In this document: one piece after another, positions 35,766 to 47,165 of the stretch
How the letters are laid out: every line of letters begins with the position of its first letter
Numbering within the stretch: the first letter of the stretch is position 1
DNA from: Papio anubis
Lineage: Eukaryota > Chordata > Mammalia > Primates > Cercopithecidae
DNA: 64,000 bases
Reading direction: 5' to 3'
NCBI RefSeq assembly: GCF_008728515.1
Contig: NC_044981.1
Coordinates: forward strand, 6,128,538 to 6,192,537
The notes under the pieces: generated by a model
What the model saw: the letters and a program-made list of their open reading frames with translations, nothing else
Databases searched by the model: none
Told to the model about the DNA's origin: nothing
Translations under genes and position numbers: made by a program

Positions 35766-35885
35766 ATGATCTCCTTTAACCCATAAATGGCTGTTTAAAA
35801 TAAATATTATGGTCCCTATTTTCAGGTGAGGAAACAGTAACGTGATGGGGGGTGGGGTAAAGTGATTCTGTCACTGCTATCCATG
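35766..35885 (-). repeat. MIR SINE fragment
   Basis: atgatctcctttaacccata, attatggtccctattttcag, gtgaggaaacagtaacg: antisense MIR core. Confidence 0.6.
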
Positions 35886-36091
35886 GTGGAGGTCAGGTTC
35901 TTGCTGGGCACTGCCTGAATCCAAGCCCCCTCCTTCCCCACCAAAAGGGCTTCATTTAGCCCTTTTATCACATGAGCTGTCGTCCCTGGCATGACCTACA
36001 CACGGCAGAGGGCCAGCCACTGGGGCATATTGTTAGTCCTCAGACCACAGAGTGTTACTTCACTACAGGTGAGTCTCATTTTACTATGCAA

Positions 36092-36094
36092 ACA

Positions 36095-36140
<46 letters not shown>
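36092..36140 (+). repeat. (AC)n microsatellite
   Basis: About 23 AC units with one early interruption. Confidence 0.97.
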
Positions 36141-36141
<1 letters not shown>

Positions 36142-37199
36142 TTTACTACCTCTAGTTATAGAAGTAAAGATAAGTTCCTTTGGGGGAAAAAAGGAGGGGA
36201 AAAATCATGCACACTCATGCAGCATCCATTTATCCTATTACTTAGTGAGATTTTTTTTCCCCCTTGAGTCTCTTACTAATGTCCCTGACAAAATCTTGGT
36301 CCTCTCATTTATCTTCCACACTTCTGCTATAGTAATCTAAAAAGTAGGAAAAAATCAGATATTAATACTCTATCTAAAATATTACTACCGAGGCTTCTGG
36401 CTGTTTATAGAATTACATCTAAACTTCTTATCAAGTCATACAAAGACATCAGTGTGCTTCCAGAATGTCATGCTCCACTGAACTCTTCTATTTTTTTTTC
36501 TAGAATGTATACATTTTCCATTCCCCTGGGTCAATTTCTATTCATTTTTTGAGACCCACCTCAAATAGCACTTTGTGGGGGATTCTTTCAACTATTCTTG
36601 CCATCAGTCGCTCCCTCCAAGCTGGCTTCTAAGCATTTTGTTCAAAAGGCTGGCACTGAACACAGCCTTTCCTACTCAGACTGCCCCCTCTGGACAGCAA
36701 ATACTCTGGAGGCAAGGGATGAATGTATCTTACTACTCTAATCCCAATATGATGCTTTGCACATACGAAGTATTCAAAAACAGTTTAATAAGCACATTCA
36801 AAAAGAAAATAAATAGGCTTTATGCTTAAAAGAAGCCAAATAGATATCTGAGAAATAAATATAAGAACATACTCTTAACAATTATTTTTGAAAAGTTACT
36901 AAAAATGAATGCCAAATTGATAGTTATTTCAATGTTTGCACAAAATCTTAAGTGTCAAAAAGAAAAAAATGGATATAAAGTTATCACAACACATAGACTA
37001 CGAATCTGTTCAAGATCTGCCGTCCACCTGCCTCAGTGTTCTATAGAGGTAATATGCATCTATAGTCCAGCATTTCCTGGAATGAGTTCTGCACTTTATT
37101 AGATGGTATTATAAAAATAAAAATGTGTTAGGATAGTGTTTATAGTAGAACAATTTTGGGAATTGTTGGGCTAAACAAGATTCATTTTTTGGCTGCTTG

Positions 37200-37365
37200 T
37201 CTACTCACAGCCTTTTATATATGAATGTGCCTTGGGCCTCTATGAGAAGAAACACAAAACACAGCATGATCCAAATGTATTTGACGATGGAACTTTTTTC
37301 CCCCCAAGGAGCATCTCACATGGCAGGTGTTCATAGAGAACACACTCTGGGAAACACTGTCCTAC
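37200..37365 (-). mobile_element. Possible hAT DNA transposon end
   Basis: The right part, gtgttcatagagaacacact followed by ctgggaaacactgtcctac, looks like the end of a MER/Charlie element. The left limit is unclear. Confidence 0.35.
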
Positions 37366-37849
37366 TTTCTTAGATGCCATTATTAGTCACTTCACAGAGA
37401 TGCTTAAAAATAAACACGTTGATGATCAATGCAGAAACCCATAGGAGCAAAAGTCTGAAATGACATTCTATATAAATGTTGCTTCAAAATGATGAAATAG
37501 GCTGTCTATTTTCACCAAAATGCAGCATAAAATAGTTGAAAGAGTATAGGCTAAGAAATAGTTCTCTATACGTTACAAGCTGCATAATTTGGGGCAAGAC
37601 ATTTCTCAATAGAGAAACTATGTTATGTACGTGAAAATCACACATCAGCATGATGATTTCACCTGGACTTTCTGAAACAAAAATCCATGGGAAGACATAG
37701 TCTTAAAGGATATGGATGATGTTTTCAGATAGAAGGGTACTCCTCTGCCCGCCAAGACCCTGCAGCACCTGCTCACCACCTACGTCTTTAAATAACTTGA
37801 GACTGTCAGATATGAGATTTAGTTCATACTTCTCCACCTACGGCAGTCA

Positions 37850-38660
37850 TACTCTCCCTCACCTCTTTCTTGACAACCTTGGAAGATGAGGGACTTTTCT
37901 TCCTACTCAGCCCCTCACCCATGCCCCTGTCCTCTATGCTTCTACCTCCTCCAGGATTCTCCTCCAGTCCCTCCTGAATCTTCAGAATTCTTCTTTCCTC
38001 TCTGCCTGCTACATCTTCCAGTCCCTCCAATCCTGAAACAAATACCGAAATCAAAACATCCCTCTTCTCACCCACATTCCTCTCTAGCTACTATCCAAAT
38101 TTTCTTTTCCTCTCCTTCAAATTTCTTTAAAGATTCATCCAAATTGACTACATCAATTTCTTCACATCTCCTTGACTTTTAGACCATTAAAATTTGGAAT
38201 CTCCCCGAGTTCAACCAGTGTCCCATTAACTATTGACTCCAGTGGGAAATTCCTATCTCACTGTATCTCCTAGTTATATTTAATAACATTGGTCATGCTT
38301 TCCTCTTAAAACACGCAACTCTTCTGGATTTAGTGACACTGCATTCCCCTTATTTTCCTTCTGTTTATCTGCTCATTTGGTCTTTGTCTCCTCCAAGGGC
38401 TCTAGTTTCTGAAGGGATGCCTTAGAAGTTGTTTTCCCCAGGGCTTAAGCCTCAGTCCACTGCTGGCTTAATTTACCTTTTTCTGAGTGAGCTTGCCCAC
38501 GTGTGTATGATATCCAAATTATCACCTGTCCAACCCACACCTCCTCCCTAAGCTTCAGACTCATATTATCTATTGGACAGGCTTACCTGAAAGTCCCTCA
38601 AGTAATTCACACTCACCAATTCAAACAGAATCACATTCGTACCTCCACCATCTCCTTGGT
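37850..38660 (+). repeat. Diverged L2-like sequence
   Basis: Pyrimidine-rich sense L2-like DNA; the clearest part is 38390-38600 (ctccaagggctctagtttct, gtgtatgatatccaaattat, taagcttcagactcatatta). The left half is too decayed to be sure. Confidence 0.45.
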
Positions 38661-38689
38661 GGAGGCTCCCTTGGTGGAGGTAGTAAGCA

Positions 38690-38875
38690 TTGTAAGTATA
38701 AGAGGCTGCTTGGATCTGAATTGAGGTCCGAACACACTTTCCAGGTGTGACCTGGGGTAAATTACTTAATCTTTTCAACCCTTATCTCGTGGGAAAAATG
38801 GAGATGGCCATAGTCCAATGCCCAGAGGGCTGCTTGAACAATTAAATGGGAGGCACACAGCATCTCTGGACAGCA
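38690..38875 (+). repeat. MIR SINE
   Basis: aggtgtgacctggggtaaat, tacttaatcttttcaaccct, tgggaaaaatggagatggcc and cttgaacaattaaatgggag: sense MIR. Confidence 0.7.
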
Positions 38876-40377
38876 CCAATGCCAGTGAGTTATCAATGAA
38901 GCTACTATCACCATTATCATTTTCCACACTTGATTTTTTCCCTCTGGAATTCCAGGCATTCTTTATCTCATTTGGAAGTGCTAGCATCTGTCATCGTAGT
39001 CACATAAGCCAGCCACCTGGAAGTTGACCTTGACCCTCCTCCCTTTCACTCCTCACAGACTACCCAACACAAGTCCTCCTAAATATTTCTCAAACCCTAT
39101 GACTCCTGTCCATGTCTACAACTGCAGCCGTAACCCAGGCTCTCATCCTCTGCTCTGATCATCTCCTCTCCAGTTTTGAATTGCCCCGATTCCTTGAAGT
39201 GGGCTAGAGCAAGCTATCTCAAATGAGAAGCATCCATGTCACTCCCACCCTGAAAACACATCAGCATCCAACACCCCAGCTGGCTTTCGATAAACGCTAC
39301 TCAAGAAATAAGTGAAATAAAGATATTAAAGTGTTGCTGATGACATTTCCATGTTTTATGGGTTTTGTGATGCAGAACATGTGCAATTGACCCAGTTCTA
39401 GAAATGCCTGAGTGGGTGATGAACAACCCGCCTCAATGCTGCCAGCATTAGGACTGCACTTTTATACTCATAGGATGGCCCAGCTAGGGGGGTGCCCAGC
39501 ACACATGACTGCGGGTCCACCAGCACCCACTTTCAGCTCTCCTCCCGCCCTCTCCTCTGAAGAGACTGGAAAAAGGGAATACTTTCACAGCTTCCCTTAC
39601 AGCGAAGGGTAGCAAATGAGACATAAATGGCTGCCAAAAGTGCCTGGGAAAGCTTTTGTTTTCCTGATAAGTGGGGTAGGTCTTGCTAATGCCATCCTTC
39701 TCCTCATCTTTCTGCTGTAACCAGAAATGTGAAGCTTGAATCTGTGGGGGCCATCACAGAATTGAGGGAAAGGTCAGGAGAATCTCCAAAGTGCTGACCT
39801 GGACACCCCCAGGTTCCCGTGGTTGAACCCCAGGGAGAAAGAAACTTGCTCACGGACCCTATTGTCACTTCGGAGGGCTCCTCGGGGAGTGAAATCTCTG
39901 CTATTTTGAGGGGGAGAGCTGGTGAGAAATACAGCTTGGGATTTCAAACTGGGTATCAAAAAAGCAGGGGCCTATGTCAAAGTAACAGCAAATTAACACC
40001 ACAAGCTGTTCCCAAGCTTTCACAGCCTCAGCCACAGGTTAGTAAAACCTGTGATTAGCACTCTCCTCCTTGCCTTGCATGATTTGTCATGGCTGCAGGC
40101 TCAGAGGTGAGAGAGAGAGAGAGAAGGCCCTGCAGGCTCCAGGGACATTTTTCAGCCACACCCACCTCCTCAGATTCATTAACACCTCCCACCTAACTCA
40201 CAGAGATAACTGTGCTCTGCCAACAACTAATGAACGCAGTTATCAAAGCACAAAGAACCCCTGCAGCACAGCTCATCAAGACCTGGCCAGGTAAGGCAGT
40301 AGCTCTCCAGTTCACCTTCTCTACCCAGAGTCCAGCACACCATCCAAGAGACCCTATTTATTTAAATATTTAAAAAG

Positions 40378-40425
40378 TAAGAAGGAAGAAGGAAAGAAGG
40401 AAGGGAGGGAGGGTGGGAAGGAAAT
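40378..40425 (+). repeat. GGAA-rich low-complexity tract
   Basis: Imperfect GAAG/GGGA repeats of about 45 bp. Confidence 0.85.
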
Positions 40426-40654
40426 TGGTTAGAAGGCAGAATCACATAAATAAATCCCATGACCTAGGTTCCGAGAACAGCAACATGGGGAAACTCCAGT
40501 GGACTAACACATCTCAGCTCATCTATACAGGCACAGGGAATGAGAAAGCAGCCGCAACAAAGAACTGAATGCAAATTGGAAGCAATTAAGTGCCAAGCTA
40601 TTTTTTCAGTACTTTTAATATAATAATAACTTGCTTTATGAAACAGCTCTGTTT

Positions 40655-40712
40655 TTACTTATATAACAAACCTGCACATGTACCCCTGAACCTAAAATAA
40701 TTTTTTTTTAAA
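40655..40712 (+). mobile_element. Very short L1 3' end
   Basis: tatataacaaacctgcacat, gtacccctgaacctaaaata, then T/A-rich DNA: the last ~55 bp of a primate L1, 5' truncated. Confidence 0.65.
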
Positions 40713-40724
40713 GTATATAGTGAG

Positions 40725-41380
40725 TGTGATGGTTAATACTGAGTGTCAACTTGATGGGAGTGAAGGATACAAAGTATTAATCTTAGGTGTTGCCAAAAGA
40801 GATTAACATTTGAGTCAGTGGGCCAGGAAAGGCAGATCCACCTTTAGTCTTGTGGGCAAAAACTAATCAGCTTCCAGTGAATACAAAGCAGGCAGCAAAA
40901 CTTGAAAAGGAGAGACGGGCCTAGCCTCCCAGCCTGCATCTTTCTCCCATGCTGGACGTTTCCTGCCCTTGAACATCAGACTCCAAGTTTTTCAGTTTTG
41001 GAAACTGCACTGGCTCTCGTTGCTCCTCAGCTTGCCGACAGCTTATTGTGGGATCTGGTGATCGTGTAAGTTAATACTTAAATAAAGTCCCCTTTATATG
41101 TATACACACACACACATACTATATATATATACACACACACATACACACACACATATGTACACACACACACACACATACACACACATATGTACACACACAT
41201 ATATACACACACATATATACACACACACACGTACACACACACATATATATACACACACACATATATACACACACACATATACACACACACACATATGTAC
41301 ACACACACATATATATACACACACATACACATGTATATAGCCTATTAGTTCTGTCCCTCAAGAGAACCCTGACTAATATA
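40725..41380 (+). mobile_element. MLT2-type (ERVL) solo LTR with 5-bp target-site duplication
   Basis: Starts TGTGATGGTTAATACTGAGT and ends GAACCCTGACTAATATA, the ends of MLT2 LTRs of ERVL. GTGAG lies directly before (40720-40724) and after (41381-41385), the 5-bp duplication expected for this class. Nothing retroviral adjoins it, so it is a solo LTR. Its AT-rich 3' part has grown into a CA/TA microsatellite. Confidence 0.85.
41097..41339 (+). repeat. Compound (CA)n/(TA)n microsatellite inside the LTR
   Basis: About 240 bp of interrupted CA and TA dinucleotides in repeated motifs such as CACACATATATACACAC. Both strands give open frames of alternating residues, which are artefacts. Confidence 0.97.
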
Positions 41381-41496
41381 GTGAGTAAGTAAGTTAATCT
41401 TTGTTGGTAAGTCTCTTGTTATAAACACTCTTAAAGATGTACTGGTGGAGATTCCTTTAAGTGCCCTTTATTTTTAACAAAGTATTCTCTTTTCTG

Positions 41497-41517
41497 TTTT
41501 TTTTTTTTTTTTTTTTA
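41497..41517 (+). repeat. Poly-T run
   Basis: About 21 T in an AT-rich neighbourhood, not linked to an Alu. Confidence 0.9.
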
Positions 41518-42098
41518 ATTTATGTTAAGGTTTGGTTCACTGTTAATAGTAAATGACGTCTCAAATGCTTAGACATCTAGCTGATTGTAAAATGTTAGCT
41601 AAAATGGATCTTCTCTTGAAACAGTGTTGCCGGATATTTAAAAATGAATAGAAATTATATTCTTTTTCTGTTTTTTAAACCATCATTTTTACATTCTGAG
41701 TTTCTGGAAATTGAGGTGCACCTGTATATAGAAACCCTTGCACTTAATTTCATTTCTAGTTCACATTCTATACTCGTCTCTTCTCATTATAGCAATTACC
41801 CTTAAAATCTAATTTCCTTGGCTTTATGCAGTCCTATTGAAACAGGCACTGAATTTTAAGAGAATTATTTTCCCAGCAATGCTCTTTTTTTTCCAGTCTT
41901 ATAACTATGGAAGCAATGAAGCTGAGGCTGTCATGTAACTTCCTGAATGACATGAGATGCGGAAAGGACTCTGAGCAAGATAAATCCTCTACCGTGGGTC
42001 CTTCAAGGCCCTTGGAAGTGTGCTTAATTTCCACACTAAATAGTAGAGTGTGGAATTTTGTCATTTGCCTTGCTTGCATCTACAACAGGTTGGGCAAT

Positions 42099-42163
42099 GG
42101 AAAATCTTCAAATGTGTGTGGCCTATAATAGAAAAATCTTCAAATACATGTGGCCTATAATGT
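42099..42163 (+). repeat. ~31-bp imperfect tandem duplication
   Basis: aaaatcttcaaatgtgtgtg followed by gcctataat, then again aaaaatcttcaaatacatgt and ggcctataatg. Differences lie mainly in the TG/ACA stretch. Confidence 0.85.
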
Positions 42164-42579
42164 CCCACACATATTAGAATATAGCTTAACTCTGAACGTA
42201 CACATCATGGGCTCTGAAAGGTTTAGAATACATGTTTAAAAAATGTAAAGATTTTATCTCAAAGTCAAATTAGCTATGCTTTCCCCCCTCTTTTTTTTTT
42301 TGAGGGAACAAAAGTAATAGTATTTCTTATGTAAAAAAGAAAAGAAGACTTAAAATGTTCACTGTAGTGGATGCTGTGGTGTGCTGCCTGGACATTTCCC
42401 ATTGTTGGGAGTGTTGGTGACTAACAATTCTCATTCATTTAGTTGCTTTCAGGGGTTGCCCTCAGCCATAGAGAACCAATTACACCAAGGCTACAACCCC
42501 AGTCAAGGTATAAAAGGTATAAACGGCCCAGACCCCTGGCTCAAGGCGAGACAACTCTGAAGATCCAACCCATGGCTAG

Positions 42580-42750
42580 AGCTCACCTTGAGATCCACGG
42601 GGCCCCTGTCTGCACTGCGGTTCAACTCCTCCCGCTGCCCAACACTGATTCCTTCACTCCCTTGCAGATGTTGATCTTGAGAGATCTCCCCAGTAAACTT
42701 TGTGTGCACAAGTCTTCTCAGAGTTTGTTTCCTAAGACATTCATCTTACC
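42580..42750 (+). repeat. Unclassified old retroelement 3' end, copy B
   Basis: Pattern ctgcccaacactgattcctt, ttgatcttgagagatctccc, cagtaaactttgtgtgcaca, cagagtttgtttcctaag, parallel to copy A at 29.0-29.3 kb. A TATA-like tataaaaggtataaac lies upstream at about 42510-42525, suggesting an LTR, but this is not proven. Confidence 0.4.
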
Positions 42751-42937
42751 AGTTTTTCTAAGACTTCCATTATCATAATTATTTTCTGAACAGTTTATGA
42801 GAGTGTCTCAAACCTCAGACAAGTCCAATTCAGAGCTGAAGCTTCCCTCTCCTCTTCTCCCCACCCTAAATACTTGGCTTTAGAGATGGAGTTAAAAATT
42901 CCCTCATAATTGCAGCAGAACTGTGGTTCAGAGCTTC

Positions 42938-43527
42938 AAACGCACATTTGTTGTCACACATGGGATACAATATGTTGTTAGGCAGGCGATTTTGTCATGT
43001 GTGAACATCATAGAAACAAAGATGGTACAGCCCACTACACACCTAGGCTATATGACAGAGCCTATTCTTGTTAGGCTACAAACTCGTAGTGTGTTTTACT
43101 TTACTGAATATAGCACTGTAGGCAATTGTAACACAATGGTTAAGTACTTATATATAAACATAGAAACATTTATATGTAAACATAAAAACATAGAAAAAGT
43201 ACAGTAAAAATTCAGTATAAAACGTAAAAAATGGTACATCTGCATAGGACACTTACTATGAATGGAGCCTGCAGGACCGGAAGTAGCCCTGGGTGAGGGG
43301 TGAGTGAACGTGAAGGTAGGTCATTACTGCATGCTACTGTAGACTTTATACACACTACAAACTTAGGCTATACTACATTTAAAAAAATGAGTAATCACAC
43401 TATTATATTATAACTATGACATCACGAGGTGATAGGACTTTTTCAGCTCCATTATAATCTCATAAGATCACCTATGCATGATCTGTCATTGACTGAAATG
43501 TTGCTACGTGGCACATAACTGTACATG
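42938..43527 (+). mobile_element. DNA transposon remnant (Tigger-like, family unsure)
   Basis: About 590 bp with a characteristic order: gttaggcaggcgattttgtc, gtgaacatcatagaaacaaa, cactacacacctaggctata, gtaggcaattgtaacacaat, then a right end tgaaatgttgctacgtggca mirroring the left. I recognise a common primate mariner/Tigger-like non-autonomous family but not its name. No transposase frame. Confidence 0.55.
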
Positions 43528-43559
43528 GTTTTTGTTTTCTTCTACAGTGTCAGAGTTTC

Positions 43560-44062
43560 CAATCTTTAGTTAAGTCTGTTAAATTTCCTCAAAAAACTGT
43601 CTTGTTTTTTTTTTACATTAATACTTATTCCAACTGAAATTTACTACTGTATATGGGATAAAAGATGAGGGTCAATTTTTAAATTTTCTTCCAGTTGGAG
43701 AACCAGTTATTCCAGCATCATTTATTTAAAAGCAAACAAGCAAACAAACAAAATCTCATAGGCTTTTCTTCATGAAACCAACAATCATATTAAGTCATAT
43801 ACTGAAATCCATGTCTGGATTCTCTATTGTGTCCTACTAAATATTTTTCATAGTATGTTCTGATAACTGCTTCTGATGTAAAATACTCTTATTGTTTGTT
43901 TGTATGATTTCCTTGGTTATCACCAGGTAATTATTATTTCAAATGAGCTTCAAGATTATTTTATACAAGTCCAAAAAAACAAAACCAAAGCCAAAAACAA
44001 CTCAAAACTCCATTGGGATTCTAATTGGGAATGCATTAAATTTACATATTAATTTTGGGAGG
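43560..44062 (-). mobile_element. Old L1 ORF2 fragment, left part
   Basis: Antisense L1 ORF2: gggataaaagatgagggtca, ccagttattccagcatcatt, aaatccatgtctggattctc, cattgggattctaattggga. Broken by a younger L1 and continued at 44456-44720. Confidence 0.65.
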
Positions 44063-44455
44063 CTTTTAAAAATTGACAATCATAATTGTATATGTTTATG
44101 GGGTTTGGGCATGTGATGTTTTGATCAAAATATACATTGTGGATTGATTAATTCAAGCTAATTAACATATTGATTCCTTCACATGACATTTCTTTGTGGT
44201 GAGAATATTTAAAATCTACTTTTAGTAATTTGGAAATATACATTATTATTAACTATAATATAGTTATAGTTAATATAATGTATATATAGTATATATGTAT
44301 ATATAATATATAAATATATGTTATATATTATATATATAGTTATAGTTAATATAATAATATACTTATAGCCCACAGTCACTATGCTGTGGAATAGGTCACT
44401 AAAACTCATTCCTTCTATCTAACTGAAATTTTGTATTCTTTGACCAACACCTTGG
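44063..44455 (-). mobile_element. L1MA-type 3' end nested in an older L1
   Basis: tcataattgtatatgtttat, gtgatgttttgatcaaaata, gctaattaacatattgattc, gtgagaatatttaaaatcta, then cagtcactatgctgtggaat. The middle (44240-44365) is expanded (TATA)n-like DNA. Confidence 0.75.
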
Positions 44456-44720
44456 GAGACTAAAAATGTGTAAGAAAGACTTTCCACTCAAGAACATGTT
44501 TGATTCTTCATTGGTATTTCATGTTTTTATTAAGATTTAATAGCTGGTTTATATAGGTTGTGTGTTCAGGTTTTTAGTCCTATATTTTATAGTTTTAGTC
44601 ATGTGAAATTTTTTTTATGTCTATTTCTGGTGCTTAGTGCTGGAGAAGATAAAAGTTACTGACTTTTATATATTTATCTTCTATCTAGCCAACTTACAAA
44701 GTTTTATTAATATAGTGCTT
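44456..44720 (-). mobile_element. Old L1 ORF2 fragment, right part
   Basis: Resumes the older L1: catgtttttattaagattta, gtctatttctggtgcttagt, tctatctagccaacttacaa. Highly diverged. Confidence 0.5.
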
Positions 44721-44721
44721 T

Positions 44722-44868
44722 TCCAGCTACTCTGGAGGCTGAGGCACCAGAATCGCTTGAACCCAGGGGCGGAGGTTGCAGTGAGCTGAGATCGCACCAC
44801 TGTTCCAGCCTGGGCGACAGAGCAAGACTTTGTCTCAAAAAAAAAAAAAAAAGAAAGAAAGAAAAAAG
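44722..44868 (+). repeat. Alu right-arm fragment with A-rich tail
   Basis: ccagctactctggaggctga to cgacagagcaagactttgtc, followed by a run of A and three GAAA units. The left arm is missing. Confidence 0.92.
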
Positions 44869-45346
44869 AGGTGATTAAAGTACAAAGTGTTTAGTGAACT
44901 TTATTGGACTATCCACTTTTCATGGGCCATCCCATGGGACTAGATCAGAGCAGAACCAACTTTGGGAATGCATACATGGATTGTATGCTAAGATTTACAA
45001 ACATTTTCAGCACATGAGACCAACTAAATCATGGAGATAAAAGTTACAACCATAGGACACCAAAACCATTTGTTTAAGGAAGAATAATTTAGTTAAGCGA
45101 CACTTTATACCAGTTTTACTTACTTTTATTTATATGAGATTTTCCCTTTGGGTGGGCCCACGTTATTAATATTTGGCACTATACAGACCAGTCTTAGAGC
45201 GCAGGGTGATTCAGGGGCTGGATGTCATTCCAGCTCCCACCACTGTTGACATATGACACTAGGAAATCACACAACTGTGCCTGTACCTACCTCTCTCTAC
45301 AATGCAACCCATGGTGTCAAGACTGGGGCTTGCACGTGGCACTCAC

Positions 45347-45535
45347 CAATGACGTATTCCACCCTGAAGAGATCCCGTCTGGGGTCATATGGACGATTGA
45401 AGTCAATCTGAATGTAGAAAGACTGCCCTCTGCGGACAATCAGCTTGTTGTTTTCATACTTGTCAGTGTGGTGGTCCACCTTGTTAGTGTCCCATCTCTC
45501 CTTGAATAGGTGAATGCTCGTGACATTAAGAAACT
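45347..45535 (-). CDS. F13A1: F13A1 exon 3: first part of the beta-sandwich domain
   Basis: A 189-nt symmetrical exon (phase 1-1) encoding about residues 44-106 of the factor XIII A chain, directly after the activation peptide. The translation includes EFLNVTS, KERWDTNKVDHH and RPYDPRRDLFRVEYVIG, which are diagnostic of F13A1 and of the transglutaminase N-terminal beta-sandwich. The acceptor is TTCATAG|AG, whose AG completes the Glu codon begun in exon 2. The donor is ATTG|GTGAGT. Differences from the remembered human protein are conservative: two Val to Ile and one Ser to Asn. The frame is fully open and joins exactly to exons 2 and 4. Confidence 0.96.
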
Positions 45536-46329
45536 CTATGAACAAGAAAAACAATTGAAGAAAATAATTGACTAACTTTAGTTTAAACACAAACTCAAAA
45601 ACAAGATTTTTTTTCCTGAAGAAGGCAGGTAGCAAGGTCTGCTGAATGAAACTCTGTAGGAGGCGGGGGTAGGGGGAACACTGTCTCGAGAGTCAGCCTC
45701 TTGTGACATTCTTGTCTTTGAAGAGAGCTTTTTAAAGCTGTCTCCACCTTTGATCTCATTTCAGTCCACAAGGCACTCACTGTGGGATAGATGGATGCCT
45801 GTCTGGGAGATCCAAACACAGAGAAGCTAGGGCCAGAGTTGAAGTCTTCAGGTTCTCAGTCTCACGCTGGTTTTCGTTATGTTAGGAGCTTCCCATCATG
45901 TCACTGCCTCACTCTGTGACTAACCAGGCGGAAGCAGGGAATAGCCACTTCAATTTTCTTATCTTTCCAAAGGAAGGAATCAGATCTGACAAAGCCTCAA
46001 GGGGACATTCGAAGGACAAAGTTAATCATTAATCCAAAATTCTCCTTTTACCTCAAGAAGGTCAAATGCCCCCTCCCTCTGTAATTCTAAAAGTAGATCT
46101 CAGCCCTCAAATGCAGGAAAGAGAGGGAGCAGGTCTGGAGAAGGACACTAACATTTCCATGAGATAAATGTGATTGTTTTCAGTTACACAGAAACTATCC
46201 TCAGCTTTCCTTAGCTACTAATGGGCCAATTCAAAAGTCAAAACCTGGACTGTCTGATGCCGACATTCACAGGTTTTTCTTTTGATTCGTGGCATCAGGA
46301 GTGTAAATGTCAATCATGTTTCTTAGTTG

Positions 46330-46495
46330 TCTAACTTTGTATGTGTGACTTAAATTCATTTCTTCATCATAGAATGGAGACACTAATATTCATTTCATAG
46401 CCTAACATGTTCCCCATCTTACAGGACTGTGACAGGAGATGGCATGAGATGACACGTATGCAGGCATTTAGCAAAGGGTATTACACGTGAAAGTC
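46330..46495 (+). repeat. MIR SINE
   Basis: Sense MIR: gtgtgacttaaattcatttc, ttcatcatagaatggagaca, ggcatgagatgacacgtatg. Confidence 0.6.
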
Positions 46496-46974
46496 AGCTC
46501 TCCTCCTGCCCTTTTCCCCTTCCCCTCTGTGAATGATCATAGATGAGAGAGGGAATCATCCTAACTCCCTGTCCTCACTGTACTTTACAAGATCTAGAGA
46601 CTGGTTTCTGTATGTGCATTTGGTGTTGTAAAGGGTTATTGGGGAGAAGGTGGGGTGGGAAGGTAGAAGGGTCAGCAGGGGTGCCCTGGCCTCTTGCCCT
46701 CCCTCTTCCTGCCCCTGCCTGATGCATGATTTGCCCTCATGGCTATAAGCACCGTGTGCACAGAAAACACAGCTGCTGAGCTTGTACCCATACTGGGGCA
46801 TCTCCTGACATACTCGAATGGCTTCCTTTACCTTCACACGTAAATCCTGTGCAGGGTGCCCGGTCCCTTTGGACCCCATTGTATTCCGTAGTCAAAACCA
46901 AGAAGTTGGGCTCTTTAAGATCCTCTTCGGTCCTAAAGCCCAGGAATCCCTGAAACACTACTGAGCAATTCAAA

Positions 46975-47165
46975 GTTCAGGCAATCCTGAGTTTGAATCT
47001 CAGGTCTCAAAATTCCTTTGTGAAGGTACTTTACCTTTCAGAATCTGATTTTTCTTATTTTAAAATGAAGATACTAATACCCTAGAATGTCTATGAAGGC
47101 TCAATGAGATAACGATGCAATGGGTCTGACCCTGTACCTGGCACATAGTGGGTCCTAGGCTTACT
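46975..47165 (+). repeat. MIR SINE, near full length
   Basis: cctgagtttgaatctcaggt, aggtactttacctttcagaa, ttttaaaatgaagatactaa, cctggcacatagtgggtcct. Confidence 0.75.

Larger units (their letters stand above)
12537..45346 (-). other. F13A1: F13A1 intron 3
   Basis: A 32,810-bp intron with donor GTGAGT at 45346-45341 and acceptor CATAG ending at 12537. It is the repeat-richest part of the window: an inverted L1 at 12.8-13.9 kb, LTRs near 19.1-19.6, 23.6-24.35, 32.0-33.3 and 40.7-41.4 kb, an L2-derived minisatellite at 24.76-25.12 kb, and L1 pieces at 34.7-35.7 and 43.6-44.7 kb. Stretches where I recognise nothing beyond simple sequence: 13930-14930, 17220-19070, 19810-20630, 22260-23040, 25300-27600, 28310-28990, 29400-30370, 30480-31050, 33540-34690, 36150-37190, 38900-40370, 41390-42090 and 44870-45340. 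Purine-rich DNA is notable at 17220-17420 and 33370-33530. Confidence 0.85.

Noticed and set aside
36092..36140. CRISPR-like or direct-repeat array
   Set aside because: The regular repeats here and elsewhere are microsatellites or SINEs with no unique spacers; the DNA is plainly primate.
41078..41361. Open frames of alternating Cys-Val or His-Thr
   Set aside because: Dinucleotide repeat artefact in the LTR.
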